A DNA stretch of 32,206 bases from NCBI GenBank assembly GCA_025210965.1, contig JAOAQY010000034.1:1-32206 (forward strand). The letters are read 5' to 3'. Shown one piece after another: positions 25,315-32,206 of the stretch (its first letter is position 1; every line of letters starts with the position of its first letter). Source of the stretch: Tissierellales bacterium. GTDB taxonomy: Bacteria; Bacillota; Clostridia; Tissierellales; JAOAQY01. The notes below the pieces were generated by a model that was not told the origin of the DNA, made no database searches, and saw only the letters and a list, made by a program, of their open reading frames with translations. A program made the translations under genes and the position numbers.

Positions 25315-25485
25315 ATGGTAAGAAAAGTACAAGCAATTGATAATTTTAGAACATTTGCAGTTGCAATAACTAAAGGGAAAACATATGAAGTATTGTCACA
25401 AAACATTTTTGGAGACTATCTAATTATTGATGACAATCATAAAGAGCAATATTGTTTTCCATATAGGTTTGTTGAGATTGTGTGA
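25315..25485 (+). CDS. Small hypothetical protein, 56 residues
   Basis: A short gene with its own strong promoter, an AAGGGAGTGG ribosome site and a terminator. The product begins MVRKVQAIDN and has alternating hydrophobic positions (KTYEVLSQNIFGDYLIIDDN, then CFPYRFVEIV), a pattern of five or six beta strands like small SH3-like barrels found in Firmicutes and their phages. I do not recognise the family. No membrane segment or signal is present. It is alone in its transcription unit, whose 3' part contains two hairpins with the same loop. Strong signals around it make it a real gene rather than a chance ORF. Function unknown. Confidence 0.75.
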   Translation: MVRKVQAIDNFRTFAVAITKGKTYEVLSQNIFGDYLIIDDNHKEQYCFPYRFVEIV

Positions 25486-25540
25486 TTTAAAATAATCAAT
25501 CCCTTTCAGTTCTACTATTAAGTATTACAATACGAATGTT

Positions 25541-25606
25541 GTTAGATTGTCGCCGCAATTCTAACAAAGAAAGAAAAGAGAAGGTCGCCGCCTTTCTCTT
25601 CTTTTA
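25541..25606 (+). other. Two adjacent hairpins with identical TCGCCG loops (second is a terminator)
   Basis: Hairpin 1: GTTAGATTG (25541-25549), loop TCGCCG, CAATTCTAAC (25556-25565). Hairpin 2: AAGAGAAGG (25576-25584), loop TCGCCG, CCTTTCTCTT (25591-25600), followed by CTTTT. Stems differ, each with one bulge, while the six-base loops are the same, as in RNAs that present a repeated loop for a protein or an antisense partner. They end the transcript of the 56-residue ORF. Confidence 0.75.
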
Positions 25607-25628
25607 TTTGTAATGATTACAAATAAGA

Positions 25629-25657
25629 TTGAAAAAAATTAAAAAAAGTTATATAAT
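25629..25657 (+). promoter_or_regulatory. Sigma-A promoter of the glycyl radical enzyme gene
   Basis: TTGAAA (25629-25634), 17 bases, TATAAT (25652-25657), with a leader of about 100 bases before the gene. The leader shows no recognised riboswitch. Confidence 0.75.
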
Positions 25658-25767
25658 AAAACTAACAATATATCCGTATGATGTATTAAACAACCGTCTA
25701 TATGTTGAATAGATTTGTTCCATAAAATGAGAACTAGGTTAAAATATATTAAATGGAGTGGAGTAGA

Positions 25768-27264
25768 ATGTGTAAAGAAGAAGTATTAAAAATTGTAAAA
25801 GACCAAACGATAACTTATGAACAGAAAGTGCTCAGTTTAGCTAGAGCTGCTGAGGACTCGCTTGAAGTGCTCAATATTCCGAAAGAAACACAAAATCTTA
25901 GAGATGAAGGAATTATATGTGATTTATTTGAAGGACATGCTCCTTATAGACCTAGATACATAGTTCCAGACTATGAAAAGTTTATGAAGCAAGGAAGTAA
26001 ATTTTTAGAATTAGACCCACCTGAAGATATATGGGAAGCTACACATAATTTGCTTATTTTGTATAAACACGTTCCATCTATAACATCATTTCCTGTTTAT
26101 ATTGGTAATATTGATGAGCTACTAGAACCATTTGTAAAAGATGAAGACGAAGCGTATCGAGCTATCAAATTGTTTATAAAGCATATAGATAGAACTCTAA
26201 CAGATTCATTTTGTCATGCTAATATTGGACCTAGAGATACTATTGCTGGAAGATTGATATTGAAAGCCCAAAGGGAAATGCAGACATCTATACCAAATAT
26301 AACTATAAAATATTCTAAAAGCACACCTGAAAGACTAGCACTAGATAGTATTGAAACAGCTATGATTACGGCTAAACCATCATTTGCAAATGATGAGATG
26401 TATAGAGCTGATTTTGGCGGAGAATATGCTATAGTTAGTTGTTATAATGGTTTGTATATAGGTGGGGGTAGTTATACTTTAGTAAGACTTAATTTAGCTG
26501 ATTTGGCAAAAAAAGCTAAGTCAAAGGCTGATTTCTTTGAAAGAGTATTACCTAATACATCGAAATTGATGGCAGATTATATCAATGAAAGGATAAGATT
26601 TTTGGTAGATGAGAGTGGATTTTTTGAGAGTAGTTTTCTTATAAGAGAAGGATTGATTGAAAAAGATAGATTTTCTGCAATGTTTGGTGTTTTTGGATTG
26701 GCAGAAGGGACTAATGCATTGATGAAAATGGAAGGCGAGTCTGGCAGATTTGGAAATGACTCAAAAGCGGATGAGCTAGGACTTGAGATTATAGATTCGC
26801 TAGCAAAATTGGTTGATGGTTATGAAAGTCCAAATTGCAAGATTTCAAATAAGAAATTACTTATGCATTCTCAAGTAGGTATCGACAGTGATATAGGCAT
26901 AAGCCCAGGATGTAGAATACCTATAGGTGAAGAACCGGAATTGCCAATTCATATAAAACAGTCGGCTAAATTTCATAAGTATTTTACATCAGGAATTGGC
27001 GATATATTTGCTTTTGACGAAACTGCAAAAGGAAATACTAAATTTATACAAAATATAATAGATGGTTCTTTTAAAGAAGGAATGAGATATTTTTCTTTAT
27101 ATGGATCAGATGCTGATGTTATAAGGATTACTGGATATCTAGTTAAAAAATCTGAAATAGAAAAATTAGATAAGGGAAATCAAGTTCTTAGAGATACAGT
27201 AGTTTTAGGTCAAGGCTCAGTGCGCAATAATGGCGTATTAGATAGAAAAGTTAGAAAAATATAA
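25768..27264 (+). CDS. yjjI: YjjI-type glycyl radical enzyme
   Basis: A 498-residue protein of the YjjI (DUF3029) family of glycyl radical enzymes, smaller than pyruvate formate-lyase types. The C-terminal radical-loop motif is VIRITGYLVKK, with Gly456 the likely radical site; the candidate active-site Cys lies in IVSCYNGLYIGGG (Cys225). Other landmarks: GHAPYRPRYIVPDYEKFMKQGS, SFCHANIGPRDTIAGRLILKAQREMQTSIPNI, GLAEGTNALM, HSQVGIDSDIGISPGCRIPIG. Its substrate is unknown in all organisms to my knowledge. ATG 25768 follows GGAGTGGAG and is better placed than the in-frame ATG 5 codons before. The radical-SAM activase (YjjW in enteric bacteria) is not adjacent, so it must be encoded elsewhere. 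Confidence 0.88.
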   Translation: MCKEEVLKIVKDQTITYEQKVLSLARAAEDSLEVLNIPKETQNLRDEGIICDLFEGHAPYRPRYIVPDYEKFMKQGSKFLELDPPEDIWEATHNLLILYKHVPSITSFPVYIGNIDELLEPFVKDEDEAYRAIKLFIKHIDRTLTDSFCHANIGPRDTIAGRLILKAQREMQTSIPNITIKYSKSTPERLALDSIETAMITAKPSFANDEMYRADFGGEYAIVSCYNGLYIGGGSYTLVRLNLADLAKKAKSKADFFERVLPNTSKLMADYINERIRFLVDESGFFESSFLIREGLIEKDRFSAMFGVFGLAEGTNALMKMEGESGRFGNDSKADELGLEIIDSLAKLVDGYESPNCKISNKKLLMHSQVGIDSDIGISPGCRIPIGEEPELPIHIKQSAKFHKYFTSGIGDIFAFDETAKGNTKFIQNIIDGSFKEGMRYFSLYGSDADVIRITGYLVKKSEIEKLDKGNQVLRDTVVLGQGSVRNNGVLDRKVRKI

Positions 27265-27269
27265 AAAGA

Positions 27270-27305
27270 AAAAAGAGTTATCATTCAAAGATGACTCTTT
27301 TTTTG
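27270..27305 (+). terminator. Terminator of yjjI
   Basis: AAAAGAGT and ATC pair with GAT and ACTCTTTT around a 7-base loop, followed by a T run. Confidence 0.85.
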
Positions 27306-27317
27306 TGCAAATAAATA

Positions 27318-27346
27318 TTGATTTCTTCTTCAAAAAACACTACAAT
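27318..27346 (+). promoter_or_regulatory. Promoter of the DMT permease gene
   Basis: TTGATT (27318-27323), 17 bases, TACAAT (27341-27346), 31 bases before the start codon of the permease. Confidence 0.6.
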
Positions 27347-27377
27347 AATCATGTTAGGGAAAAGGGGATGAGCAAAA

Positions 27378-28295
27378 ATGAAGTTAAAAGGAGTAATTTG
27401 TACAGCAGCGTCAGCATTTTTGTATGGAGCAACACCAGCATTAGCACAAATGACATATGGAATGGGAAATAATTCTCTTTCGATGACTTTTTTTAGAAAT
27501 TTCTTTGCAGGGATTGCATTATTATTGTTTATGATTATGACTAAAGTTGATTTTAAGATAAAAAAAAGTGATCTGAAAAATACTGCTATAGTTGCAGTGT
27601 TCGGAGTTCTTTTGTGCAATATATTAATATATTCATCATATGAATATATTGGAATTGGAGCGACTACTACATTACATTTTATGTATCCTGTATTTGTAGC
27701 ACTAATGGCGAGATTTGTTTTTGGAGAAATACTGACTAAGAGAAAAGTTATTTGTTTGGTTATAGCATCTATTGGTGTTTGTTTTTTCATGGATTTAAAA
27801 AACATATCAAATTTAGTTGGAGTAGTATTTGCTGTAGCATCAGGTATATTCTATGCGTTTTATATGGTTGGAATGGAACAAAAAAAATTAGTTTTACTAA
27901 ATCCATACAAGGTATCATTCTATATTGCATTAGTTGGCTCATTGGCATTGCTAGTTGCAAATATATTTGGTGGTTTTTTGGTTTTTGAATTGCCAATTAA
28001 AGCATATTTACTTATAATAGTACTTGCTGTGAGTACATCATTTGTAGCAACAGTTTTATTGCAGGTTGGTATAAAAGAAATAGGAGCTACTTCAGCAGCA
28101 TTATTTTGTTTGATAGAGCCTATAACAAGTGTTGTGGTTGGATACTTCATGTTTGATGAAGATTTATCTATAACAAAGATAATAGGATGTGTGGCCATAT
28201 TTGTAGCCATAATACTGCTTACATTTGATAAAGAGAAAGAGGCTACGGGTAACAACGAGACCAACGTAAATACTCATGCTAGAGATATTGTTTGA
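27378..28295 (+). CDS. EamA/DMT-family permease
   Basis: A 305-residue inner-membrane transporter with ten hydrophobic helices in two repeated EamA halves. The first half starts with GVICTAASAFLYGATPALAQMTYG and includes RNFFAGIALLLFMIM; the second begins at about residue 150 (NLVGVVFAVASGIFYAFYMVGM) and has the family Ala-Ala-Pro-type end (GATSAALFCLIEPITSVVVGYFMFDEDLS). The C-terminal tail is short and polar. DMT permeases export amino acids, nucleosides or metabolites; the substrate cannot be told here. ATG is preceded by AAGGGGATG. It appears to be transcribed with the next gene. Confidence 0.92.
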   Translation: MKLKGVICTAASAFLYGATPALAQMTYGMGNNSLSMTFFRNFFAGIALLLFMIMTKVDFKIKKSDLKNTAIVAVFGVLLCNILIYSSYEYIGIGATTTLHFMYPVFVALMARFVFGEILTKRKVICLVIASIGVCFFMDLKNISNLVGVVFAVASGIFYAFYMVGMEQKKLVLLNPYKVSFYIALVGSLALLVANIFGGFLVFELPIKAYLLIIVLAVSTSFVATVLLQVGIKEIGATSAALFCLIEPITSVVVGYFMFDEDLSITKIIGCVAIFVAIILLTFDKEKEATGNNETNVNTHARDIV

Positions 28296-28317
28296 TTTAT
28301 GCGAAAGGAGATTGACT

Positions 28318-28860
28318 ATGGACGAAAAGAATTTGTTATTTAGTATTGAAACTCGAATTGAAGGAAAGGATTATAGAAAATTTTTATATATCGCAACCTT
28401 TTTTAGGAAAAAAATGGTGATACCGATGATTTTACTGCTTAGTGGAGCTATGGCTTATTTATTATCAATAAGTGAGAATGGCTTTAGTATAAGTGCTTTT
28501 CTTGTGTTTTGGTTAGTACTTCTTTTAGTAGGTATTGCTAGTACAGCATTTCAGATTGAAAGAAAGAACAAAGTACGAATAAAGACTGATAAAACAGGAA
28601 CTTTTGGTGCAGTGAATGAACTTCTGTTTTTTGAAAATGAATTTGAAGTTAACAGTGAGGTTTTGAAATCACAATCTACAATAGAGTATGAAAAGATATA
28701 CCAGGTTTTGGAGTCCAAAGATTATTTTATTGTATATTTCAATGCGAACCAAGCAGCTATAGTTAGAAAAGAAGATATGGACATCGATATTGAGCTAAAA
28801 TTTAGAGATTTATTTGAGAGAAAAATAGGGAAAAAATATTTAAAAATTAATATGATTTAG
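28318..28860 (+). CDS. YcxB-like membrane protein
   Basis: A 180-residue protein with the YcxB layout: an N-terminal soluble stretch (FSIETRIEGKDYRKFLYIATFFRKK), two transmembrane helices (about 38-58 and 65-85), and a C-terminal PH-like beta domain (ENEFEVNSEVLKSQSTIEYEKIYQVLESKDYFIVYFNANQAAIVRKEDM split as usual in the family). The characteristic segment is the Tyr-phe-rich strand before AIVRKEDM. Start at ATG 28318, 7 bases after AAAGGAG, 22 bases after the permease stop; an in-frame upstream ATG would overlap the permease and lacks a site. Function unknown. Confidence 0.8.
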   Translation: MDEKNLLFSIETRIEGKDYRKFLYIATFFRKKMVIPMILLLSGAMAYLLSISENGFSISAFLVFWLVLLLVGIASTAFQIERKNKVRIKTDKTGTFGAVNELLFFENEFEVNSEVLKSQSTIEYEKIYQVLESKDYFIVYFNANQAAIVRKEDMDIDIELKFRDLFERKIGKKYLKINMI

Positions 28861-28872
28861 TGTATGTAAGAT

Positions 28873-28920
28873 AGGCTAAATAAATTAGTAGCGAGCTAAT
28901 ATTATTCAGCCTATTTTTTT
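28873..28920 (+). terminator. Terminator after the YcxB-like gene
   Basis: ATAGGCT pairs with AGCCTAT around an inner ATTAG/CTAAT stem, followed by a T run. The rest of 28921-29100 is AT-rich. Confidence 0.8.
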
Positions 28921-29002
28921 ATAATAGACGGTAATATGGGTATAAAATAAATAAGAAGAGTACACGAATATATATGCACAAAATGAATAAAAATTACAAG
29001 AT

Positions 29003-29029
29003 TATATTATAATCGTTAATTATAATATA
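29003..29029. promoter_or_regulatory. Long AT-rich dyad upstream of the APC permease
   Basis: ATATTATAAT (29004-29013) and ATTATAATAT (29019-29028) are exact inverse copies around CGTTA; one more outer pair (T29003/A29029) extends it to 11 bp. It lies about 120 bases upstream of the permease promoter -35 box and is too AT-rich to exclude chance. Confidence 0.35.
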
Positions 29030-29125
29030 GAATGGGTTAAAAAATAATCTTGGATTACAAAATAATAAACGAGTATTTTACAATATTTGATTGGTTGAAA
29101 AAGTCAAAAAATTTCATAAAAACAA

Positions 29126-29154
29126 TTGCAAAAAGCAAAGGTGCAATGTATAAT
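29126..29154 (+). promoter_or_regulatory. Sigma-A promoter of the APC permease
   Basis: TTGCAA (29126-29131), 17 bases, TATAAT (29149-29154), 30 bases before the start codon. The 323-base gap before the gene holds this, the dyad upstream, and the terminator of the gene before; nothing else was seen. Confidence 0.75.
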
Positions 29155-29183
29155 CTAAGCATAAAGAAAGTTGAGGTGGTTAG

Positions 29184-30590
29184 ATGAAAGGACGATCTGA
29201 AGAATCATTTGAAAAGGTATTGTCAAAGAAAGATATCTTTGCGCTGGCATTTGGCGCAATGATAGGTTGGGGCTGGGTAGTACTTACCGGTGAATGGATT
29301 CAAAAAGCAGGTGCATTTGGTGCAATTATATCATTTATTATTGGCGGAATTATGATTTTGTTCGTAGGGCTTACCTATGCTGAACTTACTGCGGCACTTC
29401 CTGAAAATGGAGGGGTAAGCGTTTTCACAGAGCGTGCTTTTGGCTGGAAAGCATCTTTCTTAAGCTCATGGGCAATAATACTAGGTTATGTTTCGGTAGT
29501 TGCATTTGAGGTAGTAGCTTTTCCGACTGTTTTAGAGTATTTTATTGGATCTGGATATCTAAAGGGGTATTTGTATACGATACAAGGATATGATGTATAT
29601 GGTACTTGGGTTTTAGTTGGAGTAGGGAGTTCTATAATAGTGACATTATTAAATTACTTTGGCACTAAGAATGTTGCAATCATACAGACTGGTTGTACTG
29701 TATTAATCGCAGCAGTTGGGTTAGCTCTATTTGGTGGGAGTGTAGTTAATGGAAATGCACAAGTTATAGAACCGTTAGCTAGTACTGGATTGAAAGGAAT
29801 ACTAGGGGTGGCAGTTATGACACCTTTTATGTTTATGGGATTTGACGTAATACCACAGGCTGCTGAAGAGATGAATGTGCCATATAAGAAGATAGGAAAA
29901 ATAATGATATTGGCAGTTATTATGGCAGTTCTTTGGTATATTATGATAATATTTAGTGTTGTAAGGTCATTGAACCATGGTGAGATAGTAGGTTCGGGTT
30001 TGGTTACTGCTACTGCTATGGCAAAGGTATTTGGAGGAAGTAATTTGGCTTCTAAAATACTAGTGCTTGCAGGTCTTAGCGGAATTATTACTAGTTGGAA
30101 TGCGTTTTTTATTGGGGGAAGTAGGGCTATTCAGGCTATGGCTGAAAAAGGTAGATTGCCTGAATTTTTGGCAAGAGTACATCCTAAGCATAAGACACCT
30201 GGAAATGCAATATTACTTATAGGCGGTATAACAACTATTGCACCATTATTTGGACGAAATATGTTGACTTGGCTTGTGAATGCGGGTAGTTTTACAGTGA
30301 TTTTAGCGTATTTAATGGTTGGTCTTGCTTTTGTGAAGTTAAGAATTAAGGAACCAAATCTCAAAAGACCATATGAAGTTAAAAATTGGAGATTTGTTGG
30401 TACTATGGCTATATTCTTAAGCTCGGCGCTATTTATTCTGTTTTTACCAGGATTTCCATCCGCTATGCAATGGCCTTATGAATGGGGAATAGTAATTGGA
30501 TGGTTCGGACTTGGTGGAGTGTTCTTTTTGAAAATATTAGTTAGAGAAAAAAGAGCGAAACGTGAATTAATTAGAGCGAAAATTAGATAG
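29184..30590 (+). CDS. APC-family amino-acid permease
   Basis: A 468-residue integral membrane protein with about 12 helices. It begins with the APC signature in helix 1 (SKKDIFALAFGAMIGWGWVVLTGEWIQKAG split), where GAMIGWGW is the unwound substrate-binding part. Helix 3 follows with VFTERAFGWKASFLSSWAIILGY, then helix 6-type VMTPFMFMGFDVIPQAAEEMNVPYKKIGK, with the conserved P-x-A-E-E-x motif at the cytoplasmic end. It probably imports an amino acid by H+ or Na+ symport. The substrate is unknown. It stands alone between two terminators behind its own promoter, so is regulated separately. RBS: GAGGTGG before ATG. Confidence 0.93.
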   Translation: MKGRSEESFEKVLSKKDIFALAFGAMIGWGWVVLTGEWIQKAGAFGAIISFIIGGIMILFVGLTYAELTAALPENGGVSVFTERAFGWKASFLSSWAIILGYVSVVAFEVVAFPTVLEYFIGSGYLKGYLYTIQGYDVYGTWVLVGVGSSIIVTLLNYFGTKNVAIIQTGCTVLIAAVGLALFGGSVVNGNAQVIEPLASTGLKGILGVAVMTPFMFMGFDVIPQAAEEMNVPYKKIGKIMILAVIMAVLWYIMIIFSVVRSLNHGEIVGSGLVTATAMAKVFGGSNLASKILVLAGLSGIITSWNAFFIGGSRAIQAMAEKGRLPEFLARVHPKHKTPGNAILLIGGITTIAPLFGRNMLTWLVNAGSFTVILAYLMVGLAFVKLRIKEPNLKRPYEVKNWRFVGTMAIFLSSALFILFLPGFPSAMQWPYEWGIVIGWFGLGGVFFLKILVREKRAKRELIRAKIR

Positions 30591-30599
30591 AAAATGCAT

Positions 30600-30650
30600 G
30601 GGGTTGTTTTGAAATAGATAGTTATTTTATTTCAAGATGGCTCCTTTTTT
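30600..30650 (+). terminator. Terminator of the APC permease
   Basis: TTGAAATA pairs with TATTTCAA, extended outwards through several G-U pairs to GGG/CTCC, followed by a T run. It shares TTGAAATAG with the terminator at 21841. Confidence 0.75.
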
Positions 30651-30663
30651 GTGTACATATAAA

Positions 30664-30691
30664 TTATTTTCCCACAATAACTGGGTATAAA
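30664..30691 (+). promoter_or_regulatory. Candidate promoter of the channel gene
   Basis: TTATTT (30664-30669), 16 bases, TATAAA (30686-30691), 22 bases before the start codon. Fair match only. Confidence 0.45.
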
Positions 30692-30712
30692 ATATAAAAT
30701 GGAGGTGAGAAA

Positions 30713-31915
30713 ATGAAGACACGACTTTTGCAAGATGAATGGAAAGATCAATTTAATGAAGAGATATATGACTATCTTGTAGAATGTGGAAGCAATGGAG
30801 ATTATAAAAAGTGGTATAAGTACTTGAGATCTAATAAAATAAAAAAGATAAAATTGAAAGGCGCGAATTTAAAAAATCTCAATTTTTCAAGATTTAATTT
30901 GAGAAATATAGACTTAGAATATTCTGATTTGAGTTTTTCGGAATTTAATATGTCTATTTTGAATAATGTAAATATGAAAGAAGCTAGAGTTCACGGTGCT
31001 GATTTCACCAAGGCAGTTTTGATGGCAGGAAATTTTGAAAAAGCAAATTTTTCATCTACAAATTTGTATAAGAGTGATTGTAGATTTGCAAATTTTTTAA
31101 GGGCGGAATTTCATGAAGCAATACTTGGAGAGACCGTGTTTGATTATTCAAATATGCAAAAATCTGTATTTAAGGCCAGTAGATTAGAGAAGGCTAGTTT
31201 GAAAAATACAAATTTGAAGGGGGCAGAGTTTATATATGCAGATCTTAGAGATGCAAGCTTTGTAGCTAGCATGGTAAATGGAGAAACTATATTTTGGGAT
31301 TGCAAATTTTCTCAGAATACAGATTTGACAGGTGTTGGACTTGGCAATATTAGGATTGATCCTCAGATGAAGTCTGGTTTTGAAAATAATATAAGAAGAA
31401 TATGGTGGAAACGATATTATGAAAATGAAAAGAATATAAGAATAAATATAATAAAATCCATAAAGGGATATCCTGTTAAGTATTTTTATAGGATAACAAA
31501 GTGGTTTATGAGTTATGCTAAAGAGAATGTTATAAAGTTTTTTTGGAATTTAACGGGATATGGAGCTTCGACATTTGCACTCATACGAGCATTTTTTATC
31601 AGTGTCTTGGTATTTAGTATAATATATAGCCTGTTTCCATCTCTAAATAATACAGATCTTGTGATACATGAAGCATCATGGGGTATAAAGTTCATAAGAA
31701 ATATTTATTTTTCAATAGTAGTAATGACATCTGTTGGGTTTGGCGATATATACGCTAATGGTACTAGTGTATTTAGTTATTTAATTATCAGTATACAAAT
31801 ACTAATCGGTTATGTAATGCTTGGGGCATTATTGGTTCGTTTGGGTATTCTATTTCAGGGTGGCTTACCGGAGCGAGCTTTTATAAAATACAAGGGAGGT
31901 CATAAGAATGAATAA
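30713..31915 (+). CDS. Pentapeptide-repeat protein fused to a K+ channel pore
   Basis: A 400-residue fusion. Residues about 45-225 are pentapeptide repeats, A(D/N)LxX-type (LKGANLKNLNFSRFNLRN, then NFEKANFSSTNLYKSD, SLKNTNLKGAEF), which fold into a right-handed beta helix. A basic linker leads to a two-helix pore: helix at about 284-308, pore loop with the filter TSVGFGD (about 338-344; K+ channels have TVGYG or TVGFG), and helix at about 352-380. It is a membrane protein of the Ion_trans_2 type whose soluble domain probably gates or anchors the pore. The stop overlaps the next gene by 8 bases; the two are co-translated. GGAGGTG precedes ATG. Why the channel is joined with a CheY-like regulator is unknown. 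Confidence 0.9.
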   Translation: MKTRLLQDEWKDQFNEEIYDYLVECGSNGDYKKWYKYLRSNKIKKIKLKGANLKNLNFSRFNLRNIDLEYSDLSFSEFNMSILNNVNMKEARVHGADFTKAVLMAGNFEKANFSSTNLYKSDCRFANFLRAEFHEAILGETVFDYSNMQKSVFKASRLEKASLKNTNLKGAEFIYADLRDASFVASMVNGETIFWDCKFSQNTDLTGVGLGNIRIDPQMKSGFENNIRRIWWKRYYENEKNIRINIIKSIKGYPVKYFYRITKWFMSYAKENVIKFFWNLTGYGASTFALIRAFFISVLVFSIIYSLFPSLNNTDLVIHEASWGIKFIRNIYFSIVVMTSVGFGDIYANGTSVFSYLIISIQILIGYVMLGALLVRLGILFQGGLPERAFIKYKGGHKNE

Positions 31916-32206
31916 AGCTAGAGTGTTGATTGCAGATGATAGCAAATTTTTCCAAAAATATATTAAAACCTTAGTTGAGTCGCTAGGATTCGATGTAATA
32001 GAGACTGTGGGAGATGGTGTAGAAGCGATAGAAGCATTAAAGGAAAAAGATGTGAACTTGATATTTTTAGATATAAATATGCCTAGGATGACAGGGATAG
32101 AGGCAGTAGAAGAAATTATAAATGAGTATCCTCATTCAACGGTTATAATGATGACTTCTGTATCGGATATATTGATAGTCCAAAAATGTATGGATCTAGG
32201 AGCAGC
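31908..32206 (+). CDS. Response regulator receiver domain, 3' end missing
   Basis: The first 99 codons of a CheY-like receiver run off the window end. It starts MNKARVLIADDSKFFQK, where ADD holds the acidic pair, then LIFLDINMPRMTG with the phospho-Asp, then VIMMTS with the switch Thr/Ser, and ends before the conserved Lys. The start overlaps the end of the channel gene by 8 bases behind AAGGGAGG, so the two proteins are made together. Whether an output domain follows (for example HTH or a phosphatase domain) cannot be seen. The canonical residues suggest that it is phosphorylated normally. Confidence 0.93.
   Translation, partial: MNKARVLIADDSKFFQKYIKTLVESLGFDVIETVGDGVEAIEALKEKDVNLIFLDINMPRMTGIEAVEEIINEYPHSTVIMMTSVSDILIVQKCMDLGA

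Noticed and set aside
27281-27805. Minus-strand open frame of 174 codons
   Set aside because: It lies antisense to the DMT permease gene, has no ribosome site, and its composition mirrors the sense membrane gene.

Overview
The window is AT-rich, its genes are packed tightly behind strong Shine-Dalgarno sites, and most ends carry hairpin-plus-T-run terminators. Together with a tandem glycine riboswitch, a proline-reductase-type cluster (prdD/prdE plus a prolyl-tRNA editing protein), a YjjI-type glycyl radical enzyme and oxygen-independent glycerol-3-phosphate oxidation genes, this points to a strictly anaerobic, amino-acid-fermenting member of the Clostridia (Peptostreptococcales-like). No rRNA, tRNA, CRISPR array, insertion sequence or phage gene was seen, and I cannot name a species.

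Region 1 (1-7340) is a Ter stress-response locus. It starts with the 3' part of a Ca2+/cation antiporter, followed by three TerD-family genes and a short terminator. Then comes a tightly coupled biosynthetic module: a CitE-like aldolase, an 818-residue fusion of two phosphoribosyltransferase-type domains with TRSP and PELOTA domains, and a HAD phosphatase. These families were predicted from comparative genomics to make a nucleoside-like metabolite.

Region 2 (7360-13140) holds a lone PTS IIC-like permease on the minus strand behind a tandem glycine riboswitch, a YvyF-like zinc-ribbon protein, a membrane histidine kinase overlapping a metallophosphoesterase gene, and an ECF transporter S component. 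The S component is divergent from a MocR/PdxR-type PLP-binding regulator, which suggests vitamin B6 uptake.

Region 3 (14700-21890) is a glycerol catabolic operon behind a near-perfect sigma-54 promoter. It encodes two small paired membrane proteins (putative glycerol transporter), glycerol kinase, a leader with mutually exclusive hairpins, a GlpA-like dehydrogenase, a GlpB-like oxidoreductase, a DUF1667 protein and a sigma-54 activator that probably controls the operon.

Region 4 (21890-25220) has a second sigma-54 promoter driving prdD, prdE and a PrdX-like deacylase, followed by another sigma-54 activator whose receiver-like domain has Asn in place of the phospho-accepting Asp. Region 5 (25220-32206) contains a 56-residue ORF whose transcript ends in two hairpins with the same six-base loop, a YjjI-type glycyl radical enzyme, a DMT permease with a YcxB-like protein, an APC amino-acid permease, a pentapeptide-repeat K+ channel-like protein, and a response regulator cut by the window end.
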